DNA from: Phytoseiulus persimilis
Taxonomy: Eukaryota; Arthropoda; Arachnida; Mesostigmata; Phytoseiidae
Length of the DNA stretch: 64,000 bases
NCBI GenBank assembly: GCA_037576195.1
Contig: CM075101.1
Span: 37,138,001 to 37,202,000 of the forward strand
Direction of reading: 5' to 3'
Part shown: in pieces, positions 13,670 through 26,911 of the stretch
Layout of the letters: each line of letters starts with the position of its first letter
Position numbering within the stretch: position 1 is the first letter of the stretch
Translations under genes and position numbers: made by a program
The notes under the pieces: generated by a model
Told to the model about the DNA's origin: nothing
Database searches by the model: none
What the model saw: the letters and a program-made list of their open reading frames with translations, nothing else

Positions 13670-14925
13670 CTGAAGAATTCTCCTCTGATGAAAACTACAA
13701 GCTTCCAAGCGATCGATCGTTAGAGTTTGGTAGAGTCGGAGCCAGGTTGAATACCAAAATGAACTCCTCAAAATGGGACTTCTGGGGGCCAAGTCTCCAA
13801 CCAGATCTAATTGGAACGAAGATTCTCCGCGAACAGTCACCCCGAGAGCTGAAACTCAAACACAGCAGCTCGCGTTTTCTATGACGTCACATCGCCGAAT
13901 AGATCGACTCTTACGGAGTCGTCAATGGTGATCCCACGGAGTCTAGCCAGACATGTTTCGTTTGTCGGCAGGAGAATGCCGGCAGCGATCCCAATGAGAC
14001 TAGATTCCAGCACGCCGTCTTCGACGTAATTATGGGAGGGATCGAAATTAATAACTGACATCATCTGCATCTCAAGAGGTATCGAGAATTCTTCCAGAGA
14101 TATGGCTCCGCACATAGGGGTAGAAAACCACTCCACCGCTTGCTCAGGGCCTCTCACCTGAGGCTCTCCACTGTGTGACTCGGCACCGACAGCGAGCGTT
14201 GTTGGATACGGATGGTGCATAGCGAGCTCTGTGGGCACGTGTAATAGAAACATACATCCAGCTCAAATGCGAACCTAAACGCGATATTCTATACTGGTCT
14301 TCCCGATCAAGATATTACTGGCTCTTCCGTGCTCGGACTCAGCGACCGAAGCGACGTCGTACCATTTCGGAACGGTACTCCGGGAGGCCATGGTACGTCA
14401 AAAAATGGCGCGCTCAGAAGGATGAAAGGATTGTAAACAGAGAACGTCCAACGATGCCCACTGCTAGACTGCGTGAGATTTATGCTTGATGAAAAGTGAA
14501 AATTGGCATATTTCAGGGCTTTCCAGTGATTCGTATTGCTTCAGAAGGTCGAGGCTTCAAATCGATACCGAGCTCGAGGCTTGGGACAGCCCCAGTGACG
14601 AGAGCCCGATTGAGTCAGCCGCATTTTTACGGAATTTTTCGAGACGGGCGTAAAAAATCGCTCTGTGAAGGCGTCTACGTGAAGTGAAGTTGACTGTACG
14701 TGCGAACGACTTTGACTGTGGCACCCAGGAGACTCTCAGTTGTCCAAATCCGGCCCCCCAAAAGGAAAATCGGGACTGAAAGCGGCCTGTTGTTGGGTCT
14801 GATCGGAAACGCTTTTGGGTCGGATACTGGTGACGAGGAATTTGTTTTGATTTCTGTGCGTGATCTGTGGCTTACGTGCATAGTGAAATAAGCGCTCGAG
14901 TGCAGTGCGGACTCGAAACTGTGTC
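13670..14925. promoter_or_regulatory. divergent intergenic region between NFX1 and SART1
   Basis: The start codons of NFX1 (- strand) and SART1 (+ strand) face away from each other across 1.26 kb, so a shared or bidirectional promoter is likely by position. I see no convincing TATA box. A 124-codon antisense frame lies inside and is listed separately. Confidence 0.5.
13879..14253 (-). CDS. uncertain hypothetical open frame
   Basis: An uninterrupted ATG-to-TAG frame of 124 codons, just upstream of NFX1 on the same strand. The product has mixed composition with no recognised domain, no signal peptide and no membrane segment. Its length stands out slightly against the other unassigned frames here, but there is no homology or splice support. 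It may be a small gene, an upstream exon or chance. Confidence 0.2.
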   Translation of the reverse strand: MFLLHVPTELAMHHPYPTTLAVGAESHSGEPQVRGPEQAVEWFSTPMCGAISLEEFSIPLEMQMMSVINFDPSHNYVEDGVLESSLIGIAAGILLPTNETCLARLRGITIDDSVRVDLFGDVTS

Positions 14926-17900
14926 ATGGGATCCTCTAAGAAGAGTCACAGAGAGCGGAAACGCAGCAAAAAAGATCGGCGCTCGAGGTCTCCTTCCAGC
15001 TCGAGCTCTCCATCGGACAGCGAAATCTACGAACGTCGTAGGAAAAGGCCCCAGAAGGACTCCAAGGAAGACGTGAGTTGACTCTTTATTTGAAACGGGC
15101 AGGCGCGGTCATTCAGTTACGATCAGAAACGAGATCATGTGCTAGGAGCTCGCTAACTCTGCGTTCTCGGAGCCTGTACTCAGGCTCCAAAGCTGCGAGC
15201 GGGACTCGGTTGTGGTTTCTCACTCTGACAGGTGTCTTTGACTATTCGGAACAGAACCTTCATATTGAGCTTCGACAATTCATAGACTCGATGTGACATC
15301 CTGAGGAGCGGGAGGTATTTAGGAGCGCTCGGACGAAGTTGTTTGTTTACTTTTGCTGAGGGTCAAGATGCCTTCGGAAACGGCTCTTCATCTCGCGTTT
15401 GTGCGATCAACACTCAAACTGTGGCTGCCGTGCAATCAGATACCTCAGTTGATTAAGCTTCCATCTGAGATTCCGGCACTTCGTTGACTACTCTGATTCC
15501 ATACCGACCTACGTATTGATGAGCTGGACCTCATTCGTGTCCACTGCTGCTCTCGAACTGGCTTGGTGTTCCTATTGATAAAGCTTGGAAAAGTCTCGGA
15601 CCAGGTGTATTCTTACGAACATGCGGTCTCGATAGTTTTTCACTCGGTTGGATCAGTGAATCGGGTGATTCCCAGGCTGTTTATTGCACGATTCGGTTGG
15701 GAATTCGTTTCGTGATCCCTCGTTCAGTATCCTGGGTTCCGGTCGTTGCCTTCGCGTATCGGAAACTCGGAAGTTCCTCTGTCTGAACAGTTCCCCGGGC
15801 ACGAATCGGGGGGGGGGGGGATTCAAGGTTTTTACGCCGATACACGATGTATGAGTCCTCCAAAAGCTCGAATTCACTTTTGTGTGCTCTCTGAGAGTCA
15901 TGGTCCCATGTGATTCATTATCCCAATACCTGTCGCCTTCATGTTGAAACCAGATGCTCTGTTCTGGGGGAACTGTGATTATTTCCACCGGAAAGTGCGA
16001 CGAATGCACAGTGGGCGCCGCAGACGGTCAAGGGGCGTCTGAACACGCCGGACCGTTTTGTGAATTGTTTGAGAGAGGTCAATCTCAGAGCGGCTCGCTG
16101 CTTCTTCCAGTTCCAAGACTCTGTGATTTCGTCGACCCCTTTCTGAGGGTACCCGCTCCCATTCATCAACATCGAATGATCAAGATGTGCCTCGATGATT
16201 CCAGCAAATCTAAGTTTCTCCTGATGAATCCTTCTACATCCTAGGTCTTTCTGAGACCGACTGAGAAATCGCGGTGGCTGCCGGTTTTTCTCAAAGCTCT
16301 TCTGGGCCGAACGCATGTCAGTACGATTAAATCTCGATGTTCTTCCCTCGAACTTAGACCTTCGAGTTTAACCTCGATAGGTATGCTTCTCATGGCCGAG
16401 GGCGGAGCTCCTCCATCATGGATTCCTCCATTGATGGCTCGGTTCCTTTCCAATCCAATCCATTCGACCCCAGATTTCCGGTTGATTCCTTTCCAACGAC
16501 TTCGAGCCCTCGTCCGCGGACCTCAATCATAGAGGTAGTGAACGTGTCTATCACATCGATTGATGTCTGAAACCATGCGACGAGTGCCCTATCGTCTCGG
16601 AATATTCCATTATCACCCTTTTCATATGGCTCATGACTTCGAGAGAATTGAATCGATCGAAAAAATTCTACCGGGCTCCAGATCCCAATGATAAGACCGT
16701 TGGGGTGTCGCTCATCCTCGGTCGAAATTATTTTCCCATTCGTGGTTGAATTGGCTAATCTGGAACCGAAGGAGGGAATTCGCGATATGGCGTGTAAAAT
16801 GGGAATCAAAGATATTCGATACGGCGGCAGTGCCTCGTACAATCTGGTGACCGTTCAGCCAATCTACAATTGGGCGCTTGTTCTGAGCAACAGTAACGGT
16901 ACGATGCCTCCAAACGCTGAGGTACCTCAAACTTGGTTTTCTGGCCAGTCTGGGACGTCCTGCTCCGACTGAATGTTGGCGTTTCTACGATGCCCTTGTT
17001 GTGAACGTTCAAGGTTCGTCCGCAGCAAAAGTGCTTTTAGTGCCACAAGAGGGCGCTGCCGGCGTGCATCGCTAGACTCACTACATGCAGCGCCGTCTGG
17101 TCGCTTTAGGGGCGGCATGATTCAAGTGTGGGCAAAAGCTTGCCATCCCTTCGCCTCCGAATTTCGATTGGATAATTGCAAGCGGAGCAGTTTCCAGTGA
17201 AGTTTGCGCCGGAATCGAGGATTCCGCGGCACATTATATTCCTTCGCTCGCTGCAAGACTGATCATATAATCGAGGGTGACGTCGGCATAGGTAAGACGC
17301 TTCACAATATCTTCTCGATTCCGGCGATTTCATTCCTCGGCGTCTCGATCGCCAGCAACGAGGTTTGAACCTCATAAGATGCTCAAACACGGCACTCCTG
17401 GGACTTCGGCTCTCATATAGCGATCGGGAGCGTGAAAAGTGGAATTTGTGTCCTTCATGCTCCATCAGACGAATTCCGGAGTTTCGCTCGCCGATCTCGA
17501 TCGTTCCATTTGCAGGCCCGTGCTCTATTGATGTTGGACTTGGAGAGACACGACGAGCGATTTCAGAGATTCGAAATCGTGTATCGTCTGATTCGACCAG
17601 CGCTTGTCATGGGCGAAGTTTCCAGTGTTCGATATGACTATCCAAGCAGGGTTCACTCATGTTTTCGCGCGGAATCCAATGTTACTAAAGGCGTTATGAT
17701 TGTTATGAACTGCTTCTGTTTCAGCTCTTATCGCGAATGAATTAAGGTAGCTCAGTGAACCATGACCGAGATCTCTTTGCTCTGATAATACGTCGGCCCG
17801 TTTCGTGGAATACTTGATTTATTCCAGGTATGCTTACCCCTAAGCTGCGCGGACCGACCATCCCCGCAACTTCGGGGTAACAATTTTCAGGGTTTCAGGT

Positions 17901-20900
17901 TTTAGATAGAACCGTATCCTGTAATGTATGGTAAATTTTGAGCAAAGTTGTACCATTAGCGAATAAATGAGCCTCCCGAATGGCAGCCGATAATTGCTGT
18001 TCGGGAGCGCAAAACTCCGCGGGTCTGGAATTTATTCAGAGCTTCAATGCTCCATAAGCCAGAAATATCCAGCTCGGGTCGCTAAAAAAATTCGCGGGAC
18101 CAGTCTGAGAAGAAGGTAACAGAAGAGGAGGTGTTTTGTTTGCGGTCGGCAGAATTCGTCAATCCCCATTTGATTGAATTCGCCGACATCCGGATTTTGC
18201 AAGGACTTTTTCCATTTTGAAACCATTTTGCTCTACGTGGGATTTTGCTCTTCGAGGGATGCACGCTCACCGCTCGGACTTCAGCTGCTGCGCTTCAATC
18301 GACATCTCGGTTAGATTTCCGGCAGGTGGGTTCGTGTATTCATGTGCAATGTTTCTCATCGCAGTACCCCGACAACACGAGAGGGCCCATTCGGAAGAGG
18401 ATGAAAGGCATAAGCAAACCGAGTCGTCAAAGTATCGCGATGAGAAAACGGCCAACAGCGAGAGAAGGATCGCAGAGAATCGGGGAGATCAGAAAGGGGT
18501 AAGCGCCGGGGTCCATCTGTCTCAGCACATTGCATCTCCGAACAAAAAAACGGGAAAGCGCCGATAGCAGAGAGATAAGTTCTTAGCGATCTGGTCGCTC
18601 AATATACATGGTCGAGACAGTTTCCAGCCCCGTTGGCTGGTTGGGACTGCTCGATTGTGCCATTCGACCATCAGCTGTCTTCGCAATCAGTAGACTTCAT
18701 TCTCGTTCGCAGAAAAGCGCCGCAGTGCAACGCCCGACAATAGGGAGCCCACTCCCCCGAATGACAAGGAGAAGCTCTCTATGAGCATCGAAGAGACGAA
18801 TCAGCTGAGAGCGAAATTGGGTTTGAAACCGCTACAGCTCGACGATGGGGAAGATGGGAAGGGGTCTGTTGAGAACAACGAGATCTTCGTTAGGACCGAA
18901 AACATTTCCGAGAAGAAGGAAGCGGAAGCTTTCCGAGAAAAGATTCGCTCTCTCCGGGACCAACAGAAGATCAAGGACAAATATGGAAAGGTTTGCGATG
19001 CTGCTTGTCGCTGTCCCTTGATGGATTCCGAGTTGTATATCCATACTCTTCTAAGATTAACCAATCGCTTGAAGGTCAAACCACTCGCTGTATCCGATGA
19101 AGACGACGAAGCGGCAAAATGGATCGAGAAGTCCCGCCGAATTCAAGAGGAGAAAGTCAAGGCGGCGGCTAGGGAGAAGGTCCTCATGGAAATGGAGAAC
19201 GAATTAGGTGTGGTGTCACAACTATATAGATCTCAAAAGTCATGAGAAGTTTCTGAGGAAGAACCCTACACTCATTTGATTGTTGTGCGCAGGCGTGGTG
19301 GATCTTGTCAACAAAGAACTGTCTCTGAAGAAAGATTATACTGCCAGAGATCTTCGGGGAATCGAGATCCTGCACAACGAGGACAGGATAAAGGAAGGAG
19401 ACACAGTGGTTCTCACGCTCAAGGATCATGGTGTCTTAGAAGACTCGGAGGACGTGCTTGAGAACGTGAATCTTGTCGACGACGAGAAAGCAGAGAAAAC
19501 GTGCTGAACAAGAAGTTGGGTCTCAATACTTACAATCCCTTCGACGATGCCGACGTCGACGAGTTCGGGATCGTCCACAAGAAAACTGTCTTATCGAAGT
19601 ACGATGAAGAGATCGAAGGCTCGAAGAAGGAGAGCTTCAAAATCGGTGTGAATAAAGAACAGCGGAAGCAAAGAGAACTCGAAGAAATCCGAGTGAAACT
19701 CTCGAAACAGAAAGAGACGCTGGTACTGCCCGAGCCCTCGGTCGCGCGAGACTACTTGACGGGCGACGAGATGGCTTCCTTCAAGAAACAGAAGAAAAAG
19801 ATTGTACGCAAAATTCGCAAACGTGAAGTTCTGAAGGCAGATGACCTGCTTCCCCTAGGGGAAGAAGAGAAGAAAGTAGACCACGGGTCGAGGAACCGCA
19901 GAGTCCTGCGTCATGACGCCGAGGAGGACCTGATCGGTCCTGACTCGGATCTTTCCAACTTCAAAGTTGAGGATGATATACCGGAGCATTATCACTCTCG
20001 GCGTCAGAAAGTGGGTAAACTCGCTAAAAAAACCGAGATCGCACAGAAACTTCCCCTCAAGACGGCGTCCAGCGGAGACGAGGTCGAAGAAGGGGAAGAT
20101 ATCAAGGGTGTGTCTTTTACTCCTTCGATGATCATGAATTCCACCGCCGAATTCTGTCGGACTTTGGGTACAACCTCTTCGTACATTGGCAAGGATTTGG
20201 AAGAAGAAAAGGATAAGCGTGGATTCGACGAAGATATGGAAGTCGATCGAGGTGAGCGTATTAGTGATTACCCAGTCTCTCGTTGGAGATAGTAGTGACG
20301 AAGTAGTAGCGCGGGGTGAGAACTCAATCTCCTTACAGAGCCGGAGACGGTGATAGAAGAGGACGAGGAGGAAGAGCAGAAGAACACCTGGTCGGAAGTG
20401 GATCCCTCGGCCCAACAGAAGCACAAGCAAGCGCAACATCGTTCGAATGCAGAACAAGTTCCCGTGCATTTGGAAGCATTCCCCATTCTTGAGGAGGAGC
20501 CAAATGTCGCCCAGGGTGTCGCCGGTGCTCTCAAGCTTGCTCTCAAGAAGGGTTACATCGATGACGAATCGAAGAATAATCCGGCTGCCGTGAAGAAACT
20601 CCAAGATCTTCAAGCCAAGAACTACCAAATCGAAGAGAAATATTATGACGAGGAAGGACGAGGTGAGTTCAAAGTATATCGCTCAGTTCGAGGTCCACAA
20701 TAGAGATCATGGCCGAATCACGAACTACTCGGAAGGGCGCCGTTGGATTTTTCCATTTCTGAGATAGTTTTTGCTCTGTTCCATAACTCTTCACTGACAT
20801 GTGCCATTCACAGTGCGACACGTTATTTAGCCGTGGTATCCTTGCAGGAAGGAGAGGCGGAGGAGGCAATCATTACCATGGTCCAGTGTCGGACTTCAAG

Positions 20901-21215
20901 GACAAAGCGAACTACAAGCCTGAAGTCAAGTTGGATTACATAGATGATAGCGGTCGCTTGCTGAACCAGAAAGAAGCGTTTCGCTATCTTTCGCACAAGT
21001 TCCACGGAAAAGGGTCGGGGAAGAATAAGATAGATAAGCGGCAGAAGAAAATCGAGCAGACAAATAAGCTCGAACAAATGTCAAGCAGTGACACTCCGCT
21101 CAATACTCTGAAACTGCTGAAAGAGAAGCAAAAGCAACTGCAAACGCCATACATAATGCTGAGTGGCGGCGTTGCTAATACTCTTAGTGGTCCCAGCGGT
21201 TTGAGCAAGAAGTAA
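14926..21215 (+). CDS. SART1: SART1, U4/U6.U5 tri-snRNP-associated protein 1
   Basis: A nuclear splicing factor (Snu66 family) needed for tri-snRNP recruitment to the spliceosome. Exons: 14926-15072 (MGSSKK start, RS-rich), probably 18365-18498, 18713 (or 18726)-18990, 19075-19207, 19293-20251, 20339-20662 and 20848-21215. Family landmarks in order: [96 protein letters not shown] and TPYIMLSG near the C-terminus. Intron 1 is 3.3 kb. The frame of exon 2 is unsettled: the phase-consistent frame is less SART1-like than an alternative frame rich in E, R, K and S. At about 19495 the run GAGAAAACGTG is one A short; adding it restores [11 protein letters not shown], so the TGA there looks like an assembly error. 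The candidate polyadenylation signal is at 21804-21809. Confidence 0.97.
15073..18364 (+). other. intron 1 of SART1, no gene recognised
   Basis: A 3.3 kb stretch between the GTGAGT donor and the TCATCGCAG acceptor. It contains a 13-base G run at 15808-15820. An antisense frame of 150 codons at 16390-16842 and an overlapping sense frame at 16688-16972 have no domain I can name. Confidence 0.6.
15808..15820. repeat. homopolymer run of 13 G
   Basis: Pure G tract inside SART1 intron 1. Its length is likely to be unreliable. Confidence 0.9.
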
Positions 21216-21803
21216 TTCCAAACCTATAGGAACCAAAGATATCGGAGGAGATCTCTGTCGACCTTCTTTCCTATTTTGGAATGAGATGATGTGAGAAGAC
21301 GGTTATGCTCCTCAAAATGTGTATTTTCGTAGGGGATATATTCCTACCGTAAATATAAGATAACAAGTATTGGAAATATCAACCCGGTCTCTTTCATTCG
21401 ACTATCGGATTGTTGAGCAGTTAGATTATGCGAGCGGGCGGTATTCAGACCGATGGCTGCATCTTCGGGGCGGTATGCCAGCGAGCATCCGGAAAATTGG
21501 CTCCCCTCGTTAGCTGAAGCACGCCGAATCACCAGTATGAAACAGAAAACAGGAACATGGGCAAGGGCTTCGGTACTCTTGTGGTTCAAAATGTATGCTT
21601 GCGGTATGGGCGATAGCCACGAGTATCACGGACGAAAAGTTTGGGAATCACTGCCATCATCTATCAATCCCGAGTCGAGATCGTTGAATGCGGTTGGAAG
21701 CCATTTCTAACTGGGATTCTCATTCCAGAGAAGCCTGGACGGCTTTCCAAAGAAGAAGCCCCAAAATTTCCGTTTGAAGTTACCTCTTGAGTTCGTTCCG
21801 TTC

Positions 21804-21809
21804 AATAAA
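21804..21809 (+). terminator. candidate polyadenylation signal of SART1
   Basis: First AATAAA after the SART1 stop, about 590 bases on and 110 bases before the first zinc-finger acceptor. Confidence 0.5.
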
Positions 21810-21917
21810 TCCGACGATGCCGCGCCGGAACTTTCCGCCATGATTTGTCTCAATGATACGCTTCGTTCCTCCTCTTTGAAACGGTCTGCTTGTGTTCTGA
21901 TTCTGATTCTCTCTCAG

Positions 21918-22414
21918 CAAGGAGTAAAACCCGCCCGTCAGATCTGCAGTGCCAGTTTTGTAGCTACAGGGCTAGACAATTCGGTCACTTGAAAGAGCAC
22001 ATGAGAACTCACACCGGTGAGAAACCCTACCAATGTCGGTTCTGTCCGAAAACTTCCAAGACGTCTTCGAACATGCGCGTATGTAGCCCACCTGACATTT
22101 GTGATCCTCGGCCATTGGGAAGAATCCAAGAACCCAACCGTATCATGTCACCTCACTCGGACCCTCGTTCGCAGGTTCACGAACGGATTCATACCAAAGA
22201 AAAACCCTACGAATGCAAATGCTGTGGACACCGTTATCGCCAAAGCCAATCTCTTCGGGAGCACATGCTCCGAGTGCATTCCCAAAGCACACGCACTGCC
22301 GTCAGCGAATTTTTCGGATGTGAATGCGGATTCAAAAGCACCAATTTAGCCGATTTGCACGAGCATAAAATCGTCGAACACGGCGTCGATCTGGTGGCGA
22401 TCGTGCCAATTTGA
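21918..22414 (+). CDS. lola: zinc-finger terminal exon 1 of lola-like array (four fingers)
   Basis: A strong pyrimidine tract and CTCTCAG precede 21918; the frame enters with two bases (phase 1). Two coding parts, 21918-22078 and 22175-22414, are joined through a 96-base intron at the finger linker, giving SNMR then VHERIHTKEKPY. Fingers: LQCQFCSYR...HMRTH, YQCRFCPKT...HERIH, YECKCCGHR...HMLRVH, and a variant FGCECGF...HKIVEH with only one residue between the cysteines. The intron has no in-frame stop, so retention would still be translatable. There is no start codon of its own in a sensible context. AATAAA follows at 22748-22753. Confidence 0.88.
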
Positions 22415-23456
22415 GGCAGAGCAAGGGAATGACCATTCTTACGCACTTTTTTCCACGAGCGGTTCGTTGGAAAGCAAATATGGAAACTCACAGCATATCT
22501 GTAGAGTTTGTTCATATGGACGTCTGAGACGAGTCTTCTTGTGAGCTTGCGCCAAATATTCGGAGTCCAGGAAGCGTGTTTATGAGACAGATATTAAATG
22601 AGATCGCGCATCACATACATCGACGGAACCACATGAAGGCAATGCTCAAATTTAGTGAATCAGTCTGCGCTAGTTTCTCATTTTCCGAACCATCCATTTT
22701 CCACATTTCATTGTTCATTTGCTTCTGTTTCATTGGTTATGATGAACAATAAACGTTTGTTCTTACGCGCTTGTTCTTCTGTAGTTCTCATGAGTCAGGA
22801 CTCCCTAGGAAACTCCGTATCAGGATTTCATTTTTTCTATCTTCCGTTTTCACCTAATAAGACACGCGAGCCCTCATTGCCTCTCGAGCATATTCTTCCG
22901 GCGTCTCCTGTTTTGAGCAGAGTTAACGGGTGTCGTCCTTTCAGGATTTCAGCCGCGTGGAGAGATTCCCAACAGCTTATCCTGCTCGTCACGTCTTCCG
23001 CCAAAACCCCTCCTTCTTTGTTTCCCTCGAGTTTTCTTTTTGGTTGGAATAAAACCATTTTCGGCGCCGGAGGTTTCTTTCAAACACTTCAGTTTATGTG
23101 TGTTCTTGCTTATCTGTGTTCCGTCCCAACTTTCTACGGTGCCTTCTCTCACTCAGTTCCGCCATCCAGCATTGGAAGGGCGTTCCATGGTTATACTAGG
23201 TTTCGGCTCGTTTATGTCTTCTTGTCGCGGTCAGAATATTCTGATCCTCCGAAACCTGGACAGGGGACATCATTCGACCGCGGTTCATTCTCAAAATTTC
23301 TCGTTCCAGTGCCGCCACTACTGATGAGCCACTTGAAGGAGAACCTGGTTCTCGAAAAAATTCCGGGTTGCTCGATACTCGGTATGTTTGACATTGAGCT
23401 CCTCTGTTCGGGAGTTCGAGAAGCCTTTGTTTTTCTCATACCTCCCCTTCTTCCAG

Positions 23457-23755
23457 CCCAGCGTCTACAAGCTCGAACACCGCCATTCGAGGAGCCGTCG
23501 GTGACCATTGCCCCGGTATCTGCTCCGGCTGACTACCTCTGCGCAGGTTGCGGATTCGATGCAACCGATGAACAAGCTCTCCTCGTGCACTCATATCAGT
23601 GCGGGACTTTCCGCCGCACTGTTCGGGGCGGATGGACTCAGCAGTCTGAAATGAGAGCTCTAGGCACACATAAATGTAGATTCTGTGACTATAGGGATTA
23701 CGCGGAGTACAACGTCAAAAAGCACGAGCAGCGGAGCCATTTCGGTTTCCGTTAG
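23457..23755 (+). CDS. lola: zinc-finger terminal exon 2 (two fingers)
   Basis: The acceptor CTTCTTCCAG ends at 23456 and entry is phase 1. The first finger, YLCAGCGFD with HSYQC, ends in Cys (C2HC). The second is HKCRFCDYR with HEQRSH. The C2HC-then-C2H2 pair is the arrangement often seen in Lola isoforms. The frame stays open far upstream of the acceptor, but that part is low-complexity hydrophobic and I read it as intron. The nearest AATAAA is at 24526-24531. Confidence 0.85.
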
Positions 23756-24958
23756 TCAACGGGCTCGGTTGCTGCCACCGTCTCGAATCGAATATTTCCC
23801 TCCCTCTTGAGGCCGTTCGCTCTTATTAGACTCAGTAGGCGCCATGAGTGTCGGATGTTGAATCTAGAAAGAATTTCCATAGCAAAAATGTTTAGTGTGC
23901 AAGTATTCGGAGACCAGTGTTCTCGACAGCCAAAGGCCCAAAATGCCTCGAAACCGAGAAAGCTCTACGAAGCAAACATTCGAGAGTAGATTTGTGATTC
24001 TCGACGTGTTTTCGCATTTCCGTTATTCCGGAGACCGTGCAATATGTGCATCGCCGAGCTAGCCTAATGAGTTTAATTTGGTGTACCGCTCGAATCAGAA
24101 TGGTGATCCCGCGGTGCCAGGACTTGCTAGCCAATTTTCTTCCGTATTTTCTACAGGAAATCCGCGGGTATACATACCAGGGGGGAGAGGGGCGATACAG
24201 GGCAGAAACCTCATTTCGGCTTCGTCATAGAACGGTGACGGGCAGAGCAGTTCAGAACTTCATCTCCCCTGGTCGTGTCGCCCCCTGCGAGACTCATACA
24301 CTGTACTTAAACTTATTTATACCCGTGAACAATCCCTTTCATCTCGTCTGATTGATGAGGGAGCGGAGAATGGTGTACTGTTCAAACTGTGACTGTGTAT
24401 TGTGTACGTTTGTGGATGAACAAATAACAAGAGGTTTCCATATATCTATACATTGATATTCATATATTTTTCATATATTCGACTCTTTTACTGGAGGGAA
24501 ACATCTGCGGAACTATTGAATTTCCAATAAACTCCGTGTAGTATTCGCTCTTCTTTCAACCTCGACTATTGCTTCCTGCGTGCTTCGCATAGTGGCTCTC
24601 TCATAGAGACAGCTTCTTAAGATAGATACGGATTCCAATCATAACCGAATTTTGTTCTTCCAGGCAACGGGATATGGTTCCATTCAATCTTCGGAGACTG
24701 ATTGAGCAACGATCTCGACCAATACAAGAACCTGCATTTTTGAATAAAGAGAACACAGACTCCGGAGCAACTCGCCGATCACAGTTATGGTGGAGTTCGT
24801 CACGTTCTAACGATACCTCTCTCTGATCGGCTCTGCGGCTCCATTCTCTGGAGTAACTTGTGAGAAGTTTCACGCTGAGGATCTCAACAGAAAACAGGTT
24901 CTCAACGACACTTCCATTGCAGCGAGCGGACAGAGACACAGCATATCCCGACTGCCAG

Positions 24959-25317
24959 AAGAAGATTCGGAAACTATGGAAATACTTGTCGATCCACCCA
25001 ATATGGATTCCACTGCGAACTGCAATTTAGTCTACCATGCGGTTGCTCAATGCTTCCGGAAAGACGACTCTTGTTTTGTATGTTGTTACTGTAGCAACAC
25101 TTATAACAATCTCACTCAGCTGCTCCTGCACCTGCAGATGCACCCGGGGCGGAGACCGTACAGATGTCATGCGTGCGGGCAGGCTTATAAGACTTGGAAC
25201 AACCTCGATTCTCATAGAATGATGACTCACGAAAGAGCGCTCTACCACTGCGAGCAATGCAATTACAGGACTCAGTGGGGTAGCGAATACTCATTTCATG
25301 TAGATAACGAATGCTAG
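24959..25317 (+). CDS. lola: zinc-finger terminal exon 3 (three fingers)
   Basis: The acceptor GACTGCCAG gives phase 1 entry; I chose it partly because of phase, as a second AG lies upstream. Fingers: FVCCYCSNT...HLQMH, YRCHACGQA...HRMMTH, and a terminal C2HC finger YHCEQCNYR...HVDNEC ending exactly at the stop. AATAAA is at 25677-25682. Confidence 0.85.
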
Positions 25318-26911
25318 AGTTCCTCGAAAGGCGTGGGGGAACGAGACCGGAATGATCTCTGTATATATTTCTCGAACTGGATTGGAGCGATTGTCCTCAA
25401 GCCAAAAACCAGTGACATTCGAAGCTACTGCAGTGATTCGAGACGGTTTCAAGCCCCTGAAATTCACCATTTCTAGTTCTACCGCGCGGTGGAGGACGCG
25501 ATACTTCAGACTTCTTCCTATCGGGAAGGTCAGCTTAGGAGGAATTCCGCCACATCGTTTCATAGCAGAGGAGAGAGCGAATATCCTTGCGAAGTCTCTT
25601 CGAGTGCAATTTGGAGAATCTTTCGAAGAATCTCCACAAACTTTTTAACGTTTCCAAAGGATGAGAAATACTAGTGAATAAATATATGATTCTGTTCGAC
25701 CATGGAAGAACGATTGTCAATAACGTTTCCATGCGCTGTGGTCTCAGTGTTCGAGTAAAGATGTTGTCGAACTCCCCTAACACAAATCCTCTTCTTCCAG
25801 GATAAACTTCCCACGGGGGAGTATAATGCTGCAACTCCTCGATCCAAGATTCGGTGATTCGAAGTGATCGATCCCTCCTTGACACTCCACACGAATTTGG
25901 ATTCCGGATATTTATGAAAGAATAAATCGAGCTCTTCGCTTTCGTTGCGTATGAAATCGTCCCCATTCGACACATCGAGGCCCTTCATGGAGATGACTTC
26001 TGATTGAAGCAATGCTGCTTCGCGTTTCAGCCCTACCGTCAGAACTCCCGCAGGGCTGAAGTCAAATTATCCCCTATGAGTTAACCACTCCTTCCAGGGC
26101 CCACGGCAAGATCTCAAAGTTTCTCTGTGAAACATATCTCCTGTGCGTTTTCCCTTGAGGAGGCGGGATGCGCGGTTAGCGGATGTTGAATTTCCCCGAC
26201 TCGATGAATATTTCCATAACTGTCCATAGAGCTAATAGAATCCCAGCAACGACTATTTTGTTCTTCCTGAGAATGGGAAGATATCGTATTTGGGTGTCGG
26301 CTTAGGGGCATTCCCGCTCGTAACTGAATTGAACTGAGTTTGCCATTATAGTATGTCGTACCTTGGTTGTGTTTGCACCTGATGTCCTGATAGGCTTCCG
26401 ATCTCGCTCTTATCTCATCATGGATGCAGCTGTTGGGCCTCGTGTAGATGTCTGCTTTGGTCTGGACCTTGATGGACGCGCTACAGAATCAGATGACGGC
26501 TGACGTCATATGTCCTAAAACAACCCATTGCGTCCTCTGCGAGCTCCTGCCGACCGGAAAAGTGCAATGGAGGACTCGAGAAGAACTGATTCCTGTAATG
26601 AGCGGCGACAAATGACCACCTTAGTCCCGAGATCCGGTCTCCTTGGCGGCGGGCCGTGAGCGTGCTCCGCGGGGTCATGTGTTCTGCCCTCCGGTGCTGG
26701 GTTAAGTCCGCCGAGTAGCTCCCGACACCCCCTTCCAGGAGTGACAAAAAATGAGTTTATCTTTTGAATCATTGACTGGTGTCTACAAAGCTCACTCGAC
26801 TCCAACTCGAACGGTCATCTACGTGCGAGGAAGCATGGAACCATGAGCGAACATGATGGAAAGGAAACTAGTGAAGCAGGCAATCTCTGAGTGACGATTC
26901 CCGAATTCCAG

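Noticed and set aside
16390-16842. Antisense frame of 150 codons in SART1 intron 1
   Set aside because: No domain, no splice signals and no supporting context; length alone is not enough.
19855-20628. Antisense open frame of 257 codons
   Set aside because: It lies opposite SART1 coding exons, which explain it by codon bias; the encoded protein has no family features.
22655-23456. Open frame continuous with finger exon 2, nearly 270 codons upstream of its acceptor
   Set aside because: Composition is Phe/Ser/Pro-rich like pyrimidine-rich intron, and the acceptor at 23456 with the shared phase accounts for the finger part.
26500-26760. GC-rich patch that might be a transposon fragment
   Set aside because: No terminal repeats, target duplication or transposase/polymerase motif visible.
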